Shown here one piece after another: positions 1-8,638 of a stretch of 64,000 nt of DNA. The notes under the pieces were generated by a model. That model did not search any database and had not been told where the DNA came from. It was given only the letters and a program-made list of their open reading frames with translations. Position 1 is the stretch's first letter, and the number at the start of each line of letters is the position of its first letter. Source of the DNA: Spirochaetota bacterium (GTDB taxonomy: Bacteria > Spirochaetota > UBA12135 > COTS27); contig AP019861.1 in NCBI GenBank assembly GCA_013426755.1, positions 62,001 through 126,000 of the forward strand. Reading direction: 5' to 3'. A program made the position numbers and the translations under genes.

Positions 1-309
1 GCTAGTTGCGCCGAGCCCACCTGTAATGATGACAATCTGTTCTATTAGTTCTATTAGTTCTATTGGTTCTGGGGAGGCGTGTTTTTGTGTAGACGTTTTT
101 CTACGGGCAGGTTTTTTAGTAGCGCTAGAGTTAAAAGTCCTGAGTGTTGTTACAATGCTATCAATGTCATCACGTAAGGTTAGCATGCGTGTGACGTGGA
201 GGCGATATTGTGTGAGAATGTCTGCGAGATGGAAGGCATTTGTATTGAGCGTCCTTCCTTCAGTGAGTTCTGTACCTATGGAAATGATACAACAACAGGC
301 GAACTTCAT
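1..309 (-). CDS. cinA: CinA-like protein, N-terminal MoaB/MogA-like domain (partial, runs off window)
   Basis: Translating the reverse strand from ATG at 309 gives about 103 residues that continue past the window edge. Near the start is ISIGTELTEG, followed by TLNTNAFHLADIL, then LTLRDDIDSI, and the fragment ends in IITGGLGATS. These are the successive landmarks of the CinA/MoCF-biosynthesis N-terminal domain (family knowledge: nicotinamide-nucleotide amidase or ADP-ribose pyrophosphatase-type proteins). Between the helix after DDIDSI and the ITGG strand there is an unusual Lys/Thr/Ser/Pro-rich insert plus an ELIELIE repeat, encoded by near-identical 9-bp DNA repeats around positions 41-69. 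A stop codon lies directly before the ATG, so the start is well constrained. It follows the MBL gene by 36 bp on the same strand and is probably cotranscribed with it. No clear Shine-Dalgarno is visible. Confidence 0.8.
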   Translation of the reverse strand, partial: MKFACCCIISIGTELTEGRTLNTNAFHLADILTQYRLHVTRMLTLRDDIDSIVTTLRTFNSSATKKPARRKTSTQKHASPEPIELIELIEQIVIITGGLGATS

Positions 310-345
310 TTATGAAATTGATATGGAAAATGGAGGTAAACGGAT

Positions 346-1206
346 TTATGCGTCAAAGTAGTAGAAATGGTGCTGTTTGGCAAAGGAATGAAAGCCATAA
401 TCACCTATTTTATCCTGGTAATTTTCCATAGTATCTCCATAGTGGCAGAGAATAGTTTTTTCTTTAATAGAACTGGGTAAACTATTGAGTTCTTCTAGAT
501 TGGCGTGAATACCGCCTGGGAAGAATTGACAATCATGAAAAATCCATTCGATATTGAGCGTGCGTTGAAATTCATCGATGAGATTATAATCAAAGGTGGT
601 GTCGCAAGTAAAAAGGATACGGTCATCGATAATGACACCTGTACTCCAGATGGCATCTTTCCAGGATTTGACGTTTTCTGGGAAATGACATGTGCGCGGT
701 GTTTTTATGTTGATAGAGCCTATTTGTGCTTCCCAAGTTTCGCGTTTGAATGACTTATTGCGTTTGAGGGGAGTTAAGTTCCAGAAGTCTTCAAATTGGA
801 GTCCTCTTCCATTGCGGTGTTCTGAATGGGAAATACCACCGCGTAATGATTCTTCCCACAGCATTTTTTTATATAATTTATTGATGTAAATATGAGGTTT
901 TTCTTTGAGAAAATACCTATAGACGAGGGCAACTTCTTCTAAACCGCCAATGTGATCGCTATGCGAGTGCGTGATATAGTAATGTTTAATGTCTTGAAAT
1001 CCTAGGTCGAGCTGCTGCAGTGAGATCGAGCATTTAGTACCACAGTCTACTAATAAATGGTCATTGCCTTTAATGATAAGAAAATTGGTTTGATAGTATC
1101 TTTTAGCAAAAGCAGACCCCGTTCCTAAAAATAGGACAGCAAGACCGTTATCACATTGTAATTTGATAGAATTTTTTAGAGCAGGTTTTATGAGCAGATG
1201 TTTCAT
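346..1206 (-). CDS. MBL-fold metallohydrolase (RNase Z/lactonase-like)
   Basis: A 286-residue soluble protein of the metallo-beta-lactamase fold. The zinc motif HSHSDHIGG is at about residues 80-88 (H80, H82, D84, H85). Later ligand candidates are the His in RTCHFPEN, the Asp in TCDTTFD and the His in LCHYGD. The opening LFLGTGSAFAKR resembles the GTGsa turn of RNase Z and related MBL proteins, but the RNase Z exosite arm is not evident, so tRNA 3' processing cannot be claimed. The substrate is unknown; a phosphodiesterase or hydrolase role is the safe reading. It lies directly upstream of cinA in the same direction. The start ATG has only CTCCCATT before it, not a purine-rich ribosome site. 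Confidence 0.8.
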   Translation of the reverse strand: MKHLLIKPALKNSIKLQCDNGLAVLFLGTGSAFAKRYYQTNFLIIKGNDHLLVDCGTKCSISLQQLDLGFQDIKHYYITHSHSDHIGGLEEVALVYRYFLKEKPHIYINKLYKKMLWEESLRGGISHSEHRNGRGLQFEDFWNLTPLKRNKSFKRETWEAQIGSINIKTPRTCHFPENVKSWKDAIWSTGVIIDDRILFTCDTTFDYNLIDEFQRTLNIEWIFHDCQFFPGGIHANLEELNSLPSSIKEKTILCHYGDTMENYQDKIGDYGFHSFAKQHHFYYFDA

Positions 1207-1496
1207 AATGGGAGCAATCGAACTGGCTGTACGTAGTGAAGCGGACGATGGATGTTACTATAAATATCTATTATTTTAAGTACTGTGATGACATGATGAA
1301 ATGAGGTGTTATCTATTTATAAAAATATTTTCTTAGCGGACTAAAACACGTCAATTAAGTTTCGATAGGGCGCTGCATAATCTTTAATTATTAAGCGTTA
1401 ATAAACAGTATAATAGAATCTATTAGGTTTTTTATAATGAGTGCTGCTTATTTATTAAAGCTAACTGAAGTTAACTGGAGCTAACGTTAGGCTATG

Positions 1497-2957
1497 TTAG
1501 CGCATTTTGATCCAGCGAATGGTGTTGGTAGGATTGATTTTAAATGGAAAGCCGAAGACAAAGATGATGTTTTCGTTTTTTTTGACAAGATTGAAGTTTT
1601 TTAGAATGTATTTGAGGTCCTGTTCTTTATTGAGATGGCGTTTTATCATGATAGGCGAGACGGCGTAATAAAGATGGCTGTGTTCGAATGTGGGCTTGTA
1701 ATAACAGGCGACTATGCATGGCGTAGGTGGTCTGAGCGCTGCGATAATGCGTGGTGATTTTCCGCGTGTCGTGATGGCAATGAGATATTTGGCGGTGGTC
1801 ATTCTAGCGAGTTCTAGTCCTTGTTTGATGATAGGAAAAATAAGTTCTTTCCCGCTATAAGGGTAGAGGTGTTCGGATTGCAGATTTTTTTCGGTCTCGC
1901 TAATGATTTTATGCATGACGTCAATGGCTTTAAGGGGGTAGTGCCCGACAGCAGTTTCGCCTGAGAGCATTACGGCATCGACACGCGACCGAACAGCGAT
2001 AGCTACGTCGGTAACTTCAGGTCTTTTGGGTGTGACGTGAGTCATTAATGTTTCTAGCATTTGTGTGGCGACAATGATGAGTTTGCCTTGTCGTTGTGTT
2101 TTTTGGAGAATGAGATTTTGAAGTGAGGGGATCTGTTCGTAAGGAAAATTTTCTCCTAGGTCGCCGCGTGCTATCATGACACCGTCAGAAATAGCAATGA
2201 TTTCATCAATGTTCTTCACACCGGTACGCGTTTCTATTTTAGCGATGATTTTTAGGTTAGGATTTTTATCTGCAATAAATTTTTTAATGGTGATAATATC
2301 CTGGGCACAATTGATAAAAGAAGCGGCTATCCAATTAAAACGTTTTTTACAAACATAGGTCAAGGTGGCTTTATCGCGTTCGTCTAGAATATTTAGTTTG
2401 AGGTCGACTTTGGGTACATTGAGTGTTTTATTGGGAGCGAGGGTGCCACCGATGGTGACTTTGACGTCAATGGTTTTAGTACGGGGGTGCGGTTGGATGA
2501 CTTTGAAGGCAATTTTTCCATCATCGGCTGTGATGACTTGATTGGGTGCGACGAGAGCATATAATTTGGGATGACTGATGCCTACTACTACGGTGGTAGG
2601 AGTATCTTTTTGTGATGGATGATGATTTTTAGGTGCTGTTTTGTTGCTGCGTGTATTATTATGGGCTGGCGGGGTTTGGCAGGCGAGTTTGATGACAGTA
2701 TTTTTTTTGAGAACATGTGAATGCTGATCGGAGCGGATCTCAGGTCCTTTGAGATCGGCGATGAGCGCTACATTGTGCGTGCTCGACGTGGCACTTTCAA
2801 TGCGTCTTAGAACAGGATTGGCAGTTGTTGGTGTGAAATGTGAAAAATTGAAACGGAGCGCATCGACTTTTTTGATTGCTTTTTCTAAAACACCTTTTTT
2901 AAGCAATGCGTGTCCGATCGTAGCAATTATTTTTGTACGTCTTTTACTAAGAATCAT
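1497..2957 (-). CDS. pyk: Pyruvate kinase
   Basis: A 486-residue pyruvate kinase converting phosphoenolpyruvate and ADP to pyruvate and ATP in glycolysis. Visible landmarks are the opening RRTKIIATIG, the K/R-N-F-S-H block at about 35-40, DLKGPEIR at 68-75, the KIETRTG Lys/Glu pair, the metal and substrate segment MIARGDLGE, and ATQMLETL followed by DAVMLSGETA. A C-terminal domain of about 120 residues follows. Two oddities stand out. The B-domain region carries a Thr/Asn/His/Pro-rich insert at residues 93-122, and the segment usually reading PTRAEVSDVANAV is here PKRPEVTDVAIAV. The core catalytic residues appear intact, so activity is expected. It is transcribed alone, divergent from the ABC exporter. 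Confidence 0.95.
   Translation of the reverse strand: MILSKRRTKIIATIGHALLKKGVLEKAIKKVDALRFNFSHFTPTTANPVLRRIESATSSTHNVALIADLKGPEIRSDQHSHVLKKNTVIKLACQTPPAHNNTRSNKTAPKNHHPSQKDTPTTVVVGISHPKLYALVAPNQVITADDGKIAFKVIQPHPRTKTIDVKVTIGGTLAPNKTLNVPKVDLKLNILDERDKATLTYVCKKRFNWIAASFINCAQDIITIKKFIADKNPNLKIIAKIETRTGVKNIDEIIAISDGVMIARGDLGENFPYEQIPSLQNLILQKTQRQGKLIIVATQMLETLMTHVTPKRPEVTDVAIAVRSRVDAVMLSGETAVGHYPLKAIDVMHKIISETEKNLQSEHLYPYSGKELIFPIIKQGLELARMTTAKYLIAITTRGKSPRIIAALRPPTPCIVACYYKPTFEHSHLYYAVSPIMIKRHLNKEQDLKYILKNFNLVKKNENIIFVFGFPFKINPTNTIRWIKMR
2592..2681 (-). other. Low-complexity insert within pyruvate kinase
   Basis: These 30 codons (residues 93-122) are rich in Thr, Pro, Asn, His and Lys, and interrupt the B domain of an otherwise collinear pyruvate kinase. 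The insert keeps the reading frame. Confidence 0.6.
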
Positions 2958-3350
2958 AGGTATTGTGGCTGTGAGGGACTTGATTTAAAACTTTGATAAT
3001 GAGTAGCAAGGTTTATAAAATGGCGATTATGTTATAATAATTAAGATTATGGTTCTAGGTTTGAAAGATCGCGTCTTAGTGAATGCGCTGATACGGTAAT
3101 AATATAACATGGGTATAAGTTCAATGCTTTATAGCGTAGATAATTATACTATTTTATATTTATTAAGCGGATGCAGAGATTATACCAACAGGTCTTAGCG
3201 GGTTATATGAGAGGCTATTGTGAGAGGTTACAAGTCGTAAGTTCTCGTTTGATATTAAATAGCATTAAAAAGCGGATTTGTTTAGGTGTTGGAGAATAAC
3301 TTTACAGTGATCGGTGAACAGTTAGGTGGTATTACTTAGAGAATATTAGC
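2958..3350. other. Divergent spacer between pyk and the ABC exporter gene
   Basis: About 390 bp of AT-rich sequence without a credible ORF. It should hold the promoters for both flanking divergent genes. The only recognisable element is an extended -10 on the plus strand (3030-3038). Confidence 0.5.
3030..3038 (+). promoter_or_regulatory. Candidate extended -10 promoter element (TGTTATAAT)
   Basis: An exact TGnTATAAT match on the strand of the downstream ABC exporter gene, leaving a leader of roughly 300 nt. There is no good -35 hexamer at 16-18 bp. In AT-rich DNA this could be chance, but the same motif recurs in several other spacers. Confidence 0.3.
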
Positions 3351-5363
3351 ATGAGATATATATTTAGTGTTGCGTTTAAACGTGAAAAGTTATTTGTATC
3401 GCTAGTTCTATTTGTGGTATTTATTGCTAGTGTGACCACGTTAGGACAGGCTGTTGTAGCGGCCAATTTACTCAATTCTTCTTTAGCGATTGGTCGTGTG
3501 AGCGAGGATGACCCAAACAACGCCAGTCGGTTCTTGAAGGATGCTGAAGGCGAAACGACTGGTATTTTCTCTAAGATCATCAATATTTTCTATCTCGCTA
3601 TCAATGAAGGAAATGATGCTGCTACAAAATATGTCATCGACCAGCGCAGTTTGTTATTATTGATTGTCTTAGGCTTTGCGCTACTTATTATTTTAGCGAC
3701 AACGCAAGTCGTTATATTTGGGAAGAATATTTTAATCAGTTTATTATCATTAAAAATTGCTTTACGGATCCGCGCCCTTATCTTTAATAAGTTACTTGAT
3801 CTTCCGAGTGCTTATTTTAGAATTCAGCAGAGCGGTGGCGTGGTGTATCGGTTGACGGATGATGCTAGGGTTATTGAAAATAATTTGTTTAGATTGATTG
3901 AGAATGGTTTTTTTGGACCTGTGTTGTCTTTATGTGGGTTGGGGCTACTTATTTATCTAGATTATCGCCTGACACTACTGATCTTTCTCAATGTCATTGT
4001 GACGGTGCTTATAGTGAATTATATAGCAACGTTTATTCGCAGGGTAGCAAGGCGCATGGCGGAAGGTGGGGCTGATATTAACACGCATGTATTGAAGGTT
4101 TTTGCTACCATTTCTGCTATTAAGGTGTTTTGTCGTGAAAAATGGGAACGCCGCAAGTATAGAGGGTTTTTAAGAAGATACCTTAAAAATTGGCTTTCAT
4201 TTAATATTCTAACAGGGCTCGTGCGCCCTGTCAATGAGATTGTTGGACTGGTGGGTGTTGTTGTGATTATTTTTTATGGCACGGTGCTTATCTGGCGTGG
4301 AGAACTGACTAGTGAAGGATTATTTACGTTTTTATTCGTACTACTATATATCGTTCCTTATTTTGAGCGCTTGTCTTCAGTGAGTCTGCTCCATAGTGAA
4401 TTGCAGGTATCTGTGACACGAATTTTGGAGATTGTCAATAGTGAAAAAGAAGTAGATGCCCTTAACATGGGAAATGATAAACTTCTTAACTATACGGGTA
4501 GGGTAGAGTTTAAAAACGTTAGCTTTGATTATAGCCAGGAGAGCGCAAAAGTCTCTCAATTAATGGGAACAGGTGACAAAAATACTGCTGTTGTAGAAGA
4601 TGCGCCTGCTATTACCAGCACGGAGACTGCGCTAGTTGGAGCCAAAAAAACGCAATTTTCACAGCCACCTATCTTAGACAATATTTCTTTTAAAGTGGCG
4701 CCTTGTGAATCTATTGGTCTGGTAGGTGAATCGGGGAGTGGCAAAACAACCCTTGTCAATCTTATCGCCTTATTTATGAGTCCAACTAAGGGTGCTATTT
4801 TCTTTGATGGGAAGCCTGTGACTGATTACACGATAAAAAGTGTTCGCAGACATATTTCAATGGTTTCACAGGAAACGTATTTATTCAATGCTTCTATTTT
4901 AGAAAATGTTCAGTACGGTAGACTCTCAGCAAGCTATAAAGAAGTACGTGAAGCGTGTCGGTTGGCAAACATTGATAATTTCGTAGCGAGTCTAGAAGAC
5001 GGATACAATACACATATTGGTGAGAGCGGTGTCAAGCTTTCTGGCGGACAGAAACAGCGTATTGCACTCGCACGGGCCCTTCTTAAAAATTCTAAGATAT
5101 TAATGCTCGATGAAGCAACGTCCGCTCTAGATTCGCAGAATGAATTAGAAGTACAGCGGGCAATTGAGGTCATTATGAATCGCCAAACGACGTTTATCAT
5201 TGCCCATCGTTTCTCAACTATTCTCAAAGTCAATAGAATCATGGTCCTAGACAAGGGAAAAATAGTCCAATTTGGTACTCACGAGCAACTGATGAAACAA
5301 GGTGGTCTATACCGTTCGCTTTACAATATCCAATTTAACAGAGAAGTCGCAGCAGGCGTCTAA
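3351..5363 (+). CDS. ABC exporter, MsbA/multidrug type (fused TMD-NBD)
   Basis: A 670-residue half-transporter that should work as a homodimer in the inner membrane. The N-terminal half has hydrophobic segments beginning at about 13-33 and 98-125, typical of type IV ABC exporters. The nucleotide-binding domain has Walker A GESGSGKTT, the Q-loop region around MVSQETYLFNASILENV, signature LSGGQKQR, Walker B ILMLDEATSALD and switch IIAHRFST, so it should hydrolyse ATP. The substrate is unknown; a lipid A or drug flippase role is possible, given that the same genome makes LpxC. The NBD carries an insert of about 42 residues (positions 4537-4662), rich in Thr, Ala and Val, between strand VSFDYSQ and PPILDNISF, where family members usually have a short loop. 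It is monocistronic, and its 3' end faces prs. Confidence 0.9.
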   Translation: MRYIFSVAFKREKLFVSLVLFVVFIASVTTLGQAVVAANLLNSSLAIGRVSEDDPNNASRFLKDAEGETTGIFSKIINIFYLAINEGNDAATKYVIDQRSLLLLIVLGFALLIILATTQVVIFGKNILISLLSLKIALRIRALIFNKLLDLPSAYFRIQQSGGVVYRLTDDARVIENNLFRLIENGFFGPVLSLCGLGLLIYLDYRLTLLIFLNVIVTVLIVNYIATFIRRVARRMAEGGADINTHVLKVFATISAIKVFCREKWERRKYRGFLRRYLKNWLSFNILTGLVRPVNEIVGLVGVVVIIFYGTVLIWRGELTSEGLFTFLFVLLYIVPYFERLSSVSLLHSELQVSVTRILEIVNSEKEVDALNMGNDKLLNYTGRVEFKNVSFDYSQESAKVSQLMGTGDKNTAVVEDAPAITSTETALVGAKKTQFSQPPILDNISFKVAPCESIGLVGESGSGKTTLVNLIALFMSPTKGAIFFDGKPVTDYTIKSVRRHISMVSQETYLFNASILENVQYGRLSASYKEVREACRLANIDNFVASLEDGYNTHIGESGVKLSGGQKQRIALARALLKNSKILMLDEATSALDSQNELEVQRAIEVIMNRQTTFIIAHRFSTILKVNRIMVLDKGKIVQFGTHEQLMKQGGLYRSLYNIQFNREVAAGV

Positions 5364-5370
5364 AATGATA

Positions 5371-5400
5371 TTTTGATGATATTTGATAATATCTTCAAAA
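5371..5400. terminator. AT-rich hairpin between convergent ABC exporter and prs genes
   Basis: An inverted repeat of 12 bp with one mismatch (left arm 5371-5382, six-base loop, right arm 5389-5400). It sits 8 bp after the exporter stop codon and before the prs stop on the other strand. Terminal A and T tracts on the arms would give a weak bidirectional terminator. Confidence 0.45.
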
Positions 5401-5447
5401 TAGTTCTAAGATGTTTTTAAGCTATTTGTGTGTGATGGCTAGGATTG

Positions 5448-6521
5448 TTACTCGAGCAATTCACTGACGGATAGATTTTTATTGAGATGGGCGATGACTT
5501 TAGCAAAAAGGTCTGTCGCATCGAGGGTATGATACCATGGGAATTGACGGAGTTCATCGTCCCACCAGACCGCATTGGAGCCAATAATTTTATTAAACAG
5601 ATTCTCTTCCTGATAAGCGGTATTAAAAACTTTATATACCTTACGGCTGAAAAAAGGGAGGGCAACTGCTGCGTAGATGTTTTTAGCGTCATGTTTTTTG
5701 AGCAGACGGCAGGCTGCTAATAAAGTACTTCCTGTAGCGAGCATGTCATCACAAATAAGAATATCGCGGCCGCTCACGTCCCCTATGAGATGCATGTTGC
5801 TAATGGTAGAAGGCTGTGAATAATTGCGTACTTTGTCGATGATGGCTAGATCGGTTTTAAGATTTTTGGCGAAAAACACACCACGTTTAGCGGAATTGAC
5901 GTCTGGTGCGACGATCATGAGATTGTTTTTCTGAAGACCGCTACTTTTTACGTATTCGATGAGAGTTTTTCCCATGTGAATATTTTCTACTTTAAGATTT
6001 AAGAAGAACCCTTCAATGGCTTCGGAATGAATGTCTAGCGTGAGAGCACAATTGGCACCGGAATTTTGGAGCAATTCTCCCGCGACGCGTGCTGTGATAC
6101 TTTCGCGTCCCTTTCGTTTGTCTTGTCTAGAATAGGGGAATTGGGGAATAACGGCTGTAATGCTGTGTGCGTCTGAATAATAGGCGGCATTGATCGCTGA
6201 GGCTAGGGCGATGAGGTTATCGTTTACGGATTTTTGCGTTAGCGGGTCGTCAATGAGTTGAACGATATAAACGTCTGCACCACGGATGCTTTCATGAATA
6301 ACAAATTTGATCTCACCGTTTGCGAATTCTACTTCTTCAGTTTTTATCGGGGCGATGTGTTCTACTGGGTAGTCATGGCTATTATTGAGATGGTGACATA
6401 TCTTCTGAGCAAAGGCACGTCCCGAATTAAGAGCAATGATTTTTAACGGATGTTTAGGAGCTTCTAGGGCGATTTTTTCTTCAGATAGATTTTCTGGTGG
6501 TGTGGCGAGTTTATTTTTCAT
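5448..6521 (-). CDS. prs: Ribose-phosphate pyrophosphokinase (PRPP synthetase)
   Basis: A 357-residue enzyme making PRPP from ribose 5-phosphate and ATP for nucleotide, His and Trp synthesis. Landmarks are FANGEIKFVIHESIRG, RQDKRKGRESITA (the flexible loop and ATP site), LTLDIHSEAIEGFF (cation-binding region), and the PRPP loop ILICDDMLATGST. Compared with bacterial class I enzymes of about 315 residues, it has an N-terminal extension of about 25 residues and a longer C-terminus after FSRKVYKVFN. The sequence is divergent from the classical Prs, but the phosphoribosyl-binding loop is intact. It lies convergent to the ABC exporter and has no operon partner; a 231-bp gap separates it from the next gene. 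Confidence 0.9.
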   Translation of the reverse strand: MKNKLATPPENLSEEKIALEAPKHPLKIIALNSGRAFAQKICHHLNNSHDYPVEHIAPIKTEEVEFANGEIKFVIHESIRGADVYIVQLIDDPLTQKSVNDNLIALASAINAAYYSDAHSITAVIPQFPYSRQDKRKGRESITARVAGELLQNSGANCALTLDIHSEAIEGFFLNLKVENIHMGKTLIEYVKSSGLQKNNLMIVAPDVNSAKRGVFFAKNLKTDLAIIDKVRNYSQPSTISNMHLIGDVSGRDILICDDMLATGSTLLAACRLLKKHDAKNIYAAVALPFFSRKVYKVFNTAYQEENLFNKIIGSNAVWWDDELRQFPWYHTLDATDLFAKVIAHLNKNLSVSELLE

Positions 6522-6752
6522 GAGTGAGATGTGAAGGGTGATTGTGCTACTTGGAATAGTTGCGATAATATGGGGTTATTGTTATAGTTCTCTTCTGAGA
6601 AATATATGGATGGATATGGGTATATGACGTGGTGAAGTAGAAGTTATATACTATTTATACGCGCGTTCACATTATATTATCTATTATTATATTATGAGCG
6701 TGGAGATTGCTAGCGTAAAATAAGTTTATTGGGTTTTTAATATGAAGGTTAT

Positions 6753-8609
6753 TTATTGGAAGCGGCGTAATTCTGAGCGATATGTTTTATAAGCGAGATG
6801 ATTAAGCAGTGTATTTATCGGAGGCTTTGTTGATGAATGGTTGGGATGAAAGCGATTTGGCGGGGTGGGGTGATTTTTTGCGGCGTTATTGATGTGTGGT
6901 ATTTTATCGAGGGATGGGTCATCTTTTGAGAATAGGAGCGCACGTTTCATGGCTATTTCATCTAGAAATCGTGTTGTGACTAGGGGTGTGAAATCATTGT
7001 ATAAATGGTTGTGAAGGTGGTCTGCGTTTTGATAGGACGCTTTTCTAGCGATATACCATCCCCAGTCTCCGAAGCTTGGGATCCAGGTGTGAAGTGGGAT
7101 GGGTGCAAAACCTGCTGCTTCAATGGTAGCGCCAATGATAGCAAAGGTATTTTTAGCGTAGTACGGTGATGAGGCTTGCTGGACAAAAACACCATCTGCC
7201 GCAAGTACGTTATATAAATAGGTGTAAAATGATAGCGAATAGAGTTTAGCAAGTTCTATTTTCGTAGGGTCTGGGAAATCAGCTATGATGAGGTCAAATG
7301 TGTACTTATGGGTGAAGGTATCACTGCTTAATAACTTTAAAAACGCGTAAGCATCTAGCGTATAGAGATAAATTTGCTGGTTTCCAGTTGTCCGATGAGG
7401 AAGTGTAGACCTATCTATCTGTGGCAATTCTGTAAGAGTGGGCTCAGGATTAAGGGGATTAAATGTGTGTTTGAATATTTGTATTTTAGAGTGATTGAGG
7501 CTATTTTGATTGAGTGTGGTGAGATTAGGATGTGTTTGCGCGAGGTCGATGAGGTCGGCATCTATATCGACAAGGACAATGTTATCAATGGTTGGATATT
7601 TGAGCAGTTCGCGGACAGCTAGACCATCACCGCCGCCTAAGACGAGAACATTTTTTCGAGTGTTTTTTTTAGAGGCAATCAAATTTTCTGCGACTGCCGG
7701 TGGCGATTGTGATTGTACCGAAGGGTGTTTCTGGGCGTGAATGAGAAATAGGGCGGGATGAGTGAGCATTTCATGATAGATGTGTTCATCGCGACTGGAA
7801 AATTGGAGGTGTCCGTTCAGATACATTCTAAGATCACCTTGTTTGCTTTCTGTGAGGACAATGTTTTGATAGGGGGTGGTTTTACGAAAAATGACGGCAT
7901 CTGTGAAAAGGCGTTGTTCTAACGTGAGTGTCCAATGATTGATCCCAAAAATGCCATAGAGGAAACTTGCTATGGAAAGGAAAATGGCTGCTAGAGATAG
8001 ATAAATGATTTTTCGTTCTGTTTCGCTATGGCGGTATAGGAAAAGAGCAATGGCAACGGTTGAAATGTTACAAATTGAGATAAGAAAAGCGGCAGCTAGT
8101 GTTGTTGGTAGCCAGTAAACCAGGGCGTAAATCCAGACGAGGGCACCGATAAATCCTCCCCAGTAATCGAGGCGGAGAATTTGTCCCAAGTTTGCACCCA
8201 ATTTTTTCTTAAAACGGGCATTCATACGGATAAGGAGGGGTATTTCCATCCCGATCATTAACCCAATCGTAAAATGCATGAGCATCTGCACAAATGTAAA
8301 GTGGAGGCGTTTTAAGACAAAGACTTCAAGTAAAATAAATCCACCCCAGCCCCCTAACAAAGAAAGTAAGATCTCAATGATAATAAAGCGACTAAATATA
8401 GCTTTATCAGGAATTCGTTTTTGCATATCTGCCCCTATTCCCATAGCAAATAACATGACAGCGATGGTGAGTGCCCATTCATGAACGGTATTGCCTAAGA
8501 GATCGGAGGCTAATTTTGCGAATGTGTATTCGTAAGCCATTCCACATGCTCCGGTCATGAAAGCAAGTAGAAATACAGTCCAATTATAATAAATAGGGTT
8601 TTGTTTCAT
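6753..8609 (-). CDS. speE: Membrane-anchored polyamine aminopropyltransferase (spermidine synthase-like)
   Basis: A 618-residue two-part protein. Residues 1 to about 225 contain several hydrophobic helices (starting VFLLAFMTGACGMAYEY). The rest is a Rossmann aminopropyltransferase domain with VLVLGGGDGLAVREL (SAM/dcSAM motif I), VLVDIDADLIDLA, TLDAYAFLK, and IADFPDP in place of the family D-S-x-D-P. The join of a membrane domain to a SpeE domain is a known architecture. Two Pro/Thr/Ser/Gln-rich stretches interrupt it (around HPSVQSQSPP before motif I, and around PEPTLTELPQ). The C-terminal 60 residues are also low-complexity. The gene starts 30 bp after the recX stop is reached on the same strand, so recX and speE are likely cotranscribed (recX first is excluded by order; speE lies downstream of recX). 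Confidence 0.8.
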   Translation of the reverse strand: MKQNPIYYNWTVFLLAFMTGACGMAYEYTFAKLASDLLGNTVHEWALTIAVMLFAMGIGADMQKRIPDKAIFSRFIIIEILLSLLGGWGGFILLEVFVLKRLHFTFVQMLMHFTIGLMIGMEIPLLIRMNARFKKKLGANLGQILRLDYWGGFIGALVWIYALVYWLPTTLAAAFLISICNISTVAIALFLYRHSETERKIIYLSLAAIFLSIASFLYGIFGINHWTLTLEQRLFTDAVIFRKTTPYQNIVLTESKQGDLRMYLNGHLQFSSRDEHIYHEMLTHPALFLIHAQKHPSVQSQSPPAVAENLIASKKNTRKNVLVLGGGDGLAVRELLKYPTIDNIVLVDIDADLIDLAQTHPNLTTLNQNSLNHSKIQIFKHTFNPLNPEPTLTELPQIDRSTLPHRTTGNQQIYLYTLDAYAFLKLLSSDTFTHKYTFDLIIADFPDPTKIELAKLYSLSFYTYLYNVLAADGVFVQQASSPYYAKNTFAIIGATIEAAGFAPIPLHTWIPSFGDWGWYIARKASYQNADHLHNHLYNDFTPLVTTRFLDEIAMKRALLFSKDDPSLDKIPHINNAAKNHPTPPNRFHPNHSSTKPPINTLLNHLAYKTYRSELRRFQ

Positions 8610-8638
8610 AAAAAACGATTTCTTTTACTAAAAAACAG

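Noticed and set aside
26-361. 111-codon open frame on the plus strand
   Set aside because: It is antisense to the CinA N-terminal domain, whose family motifs are clear on the minus strand.
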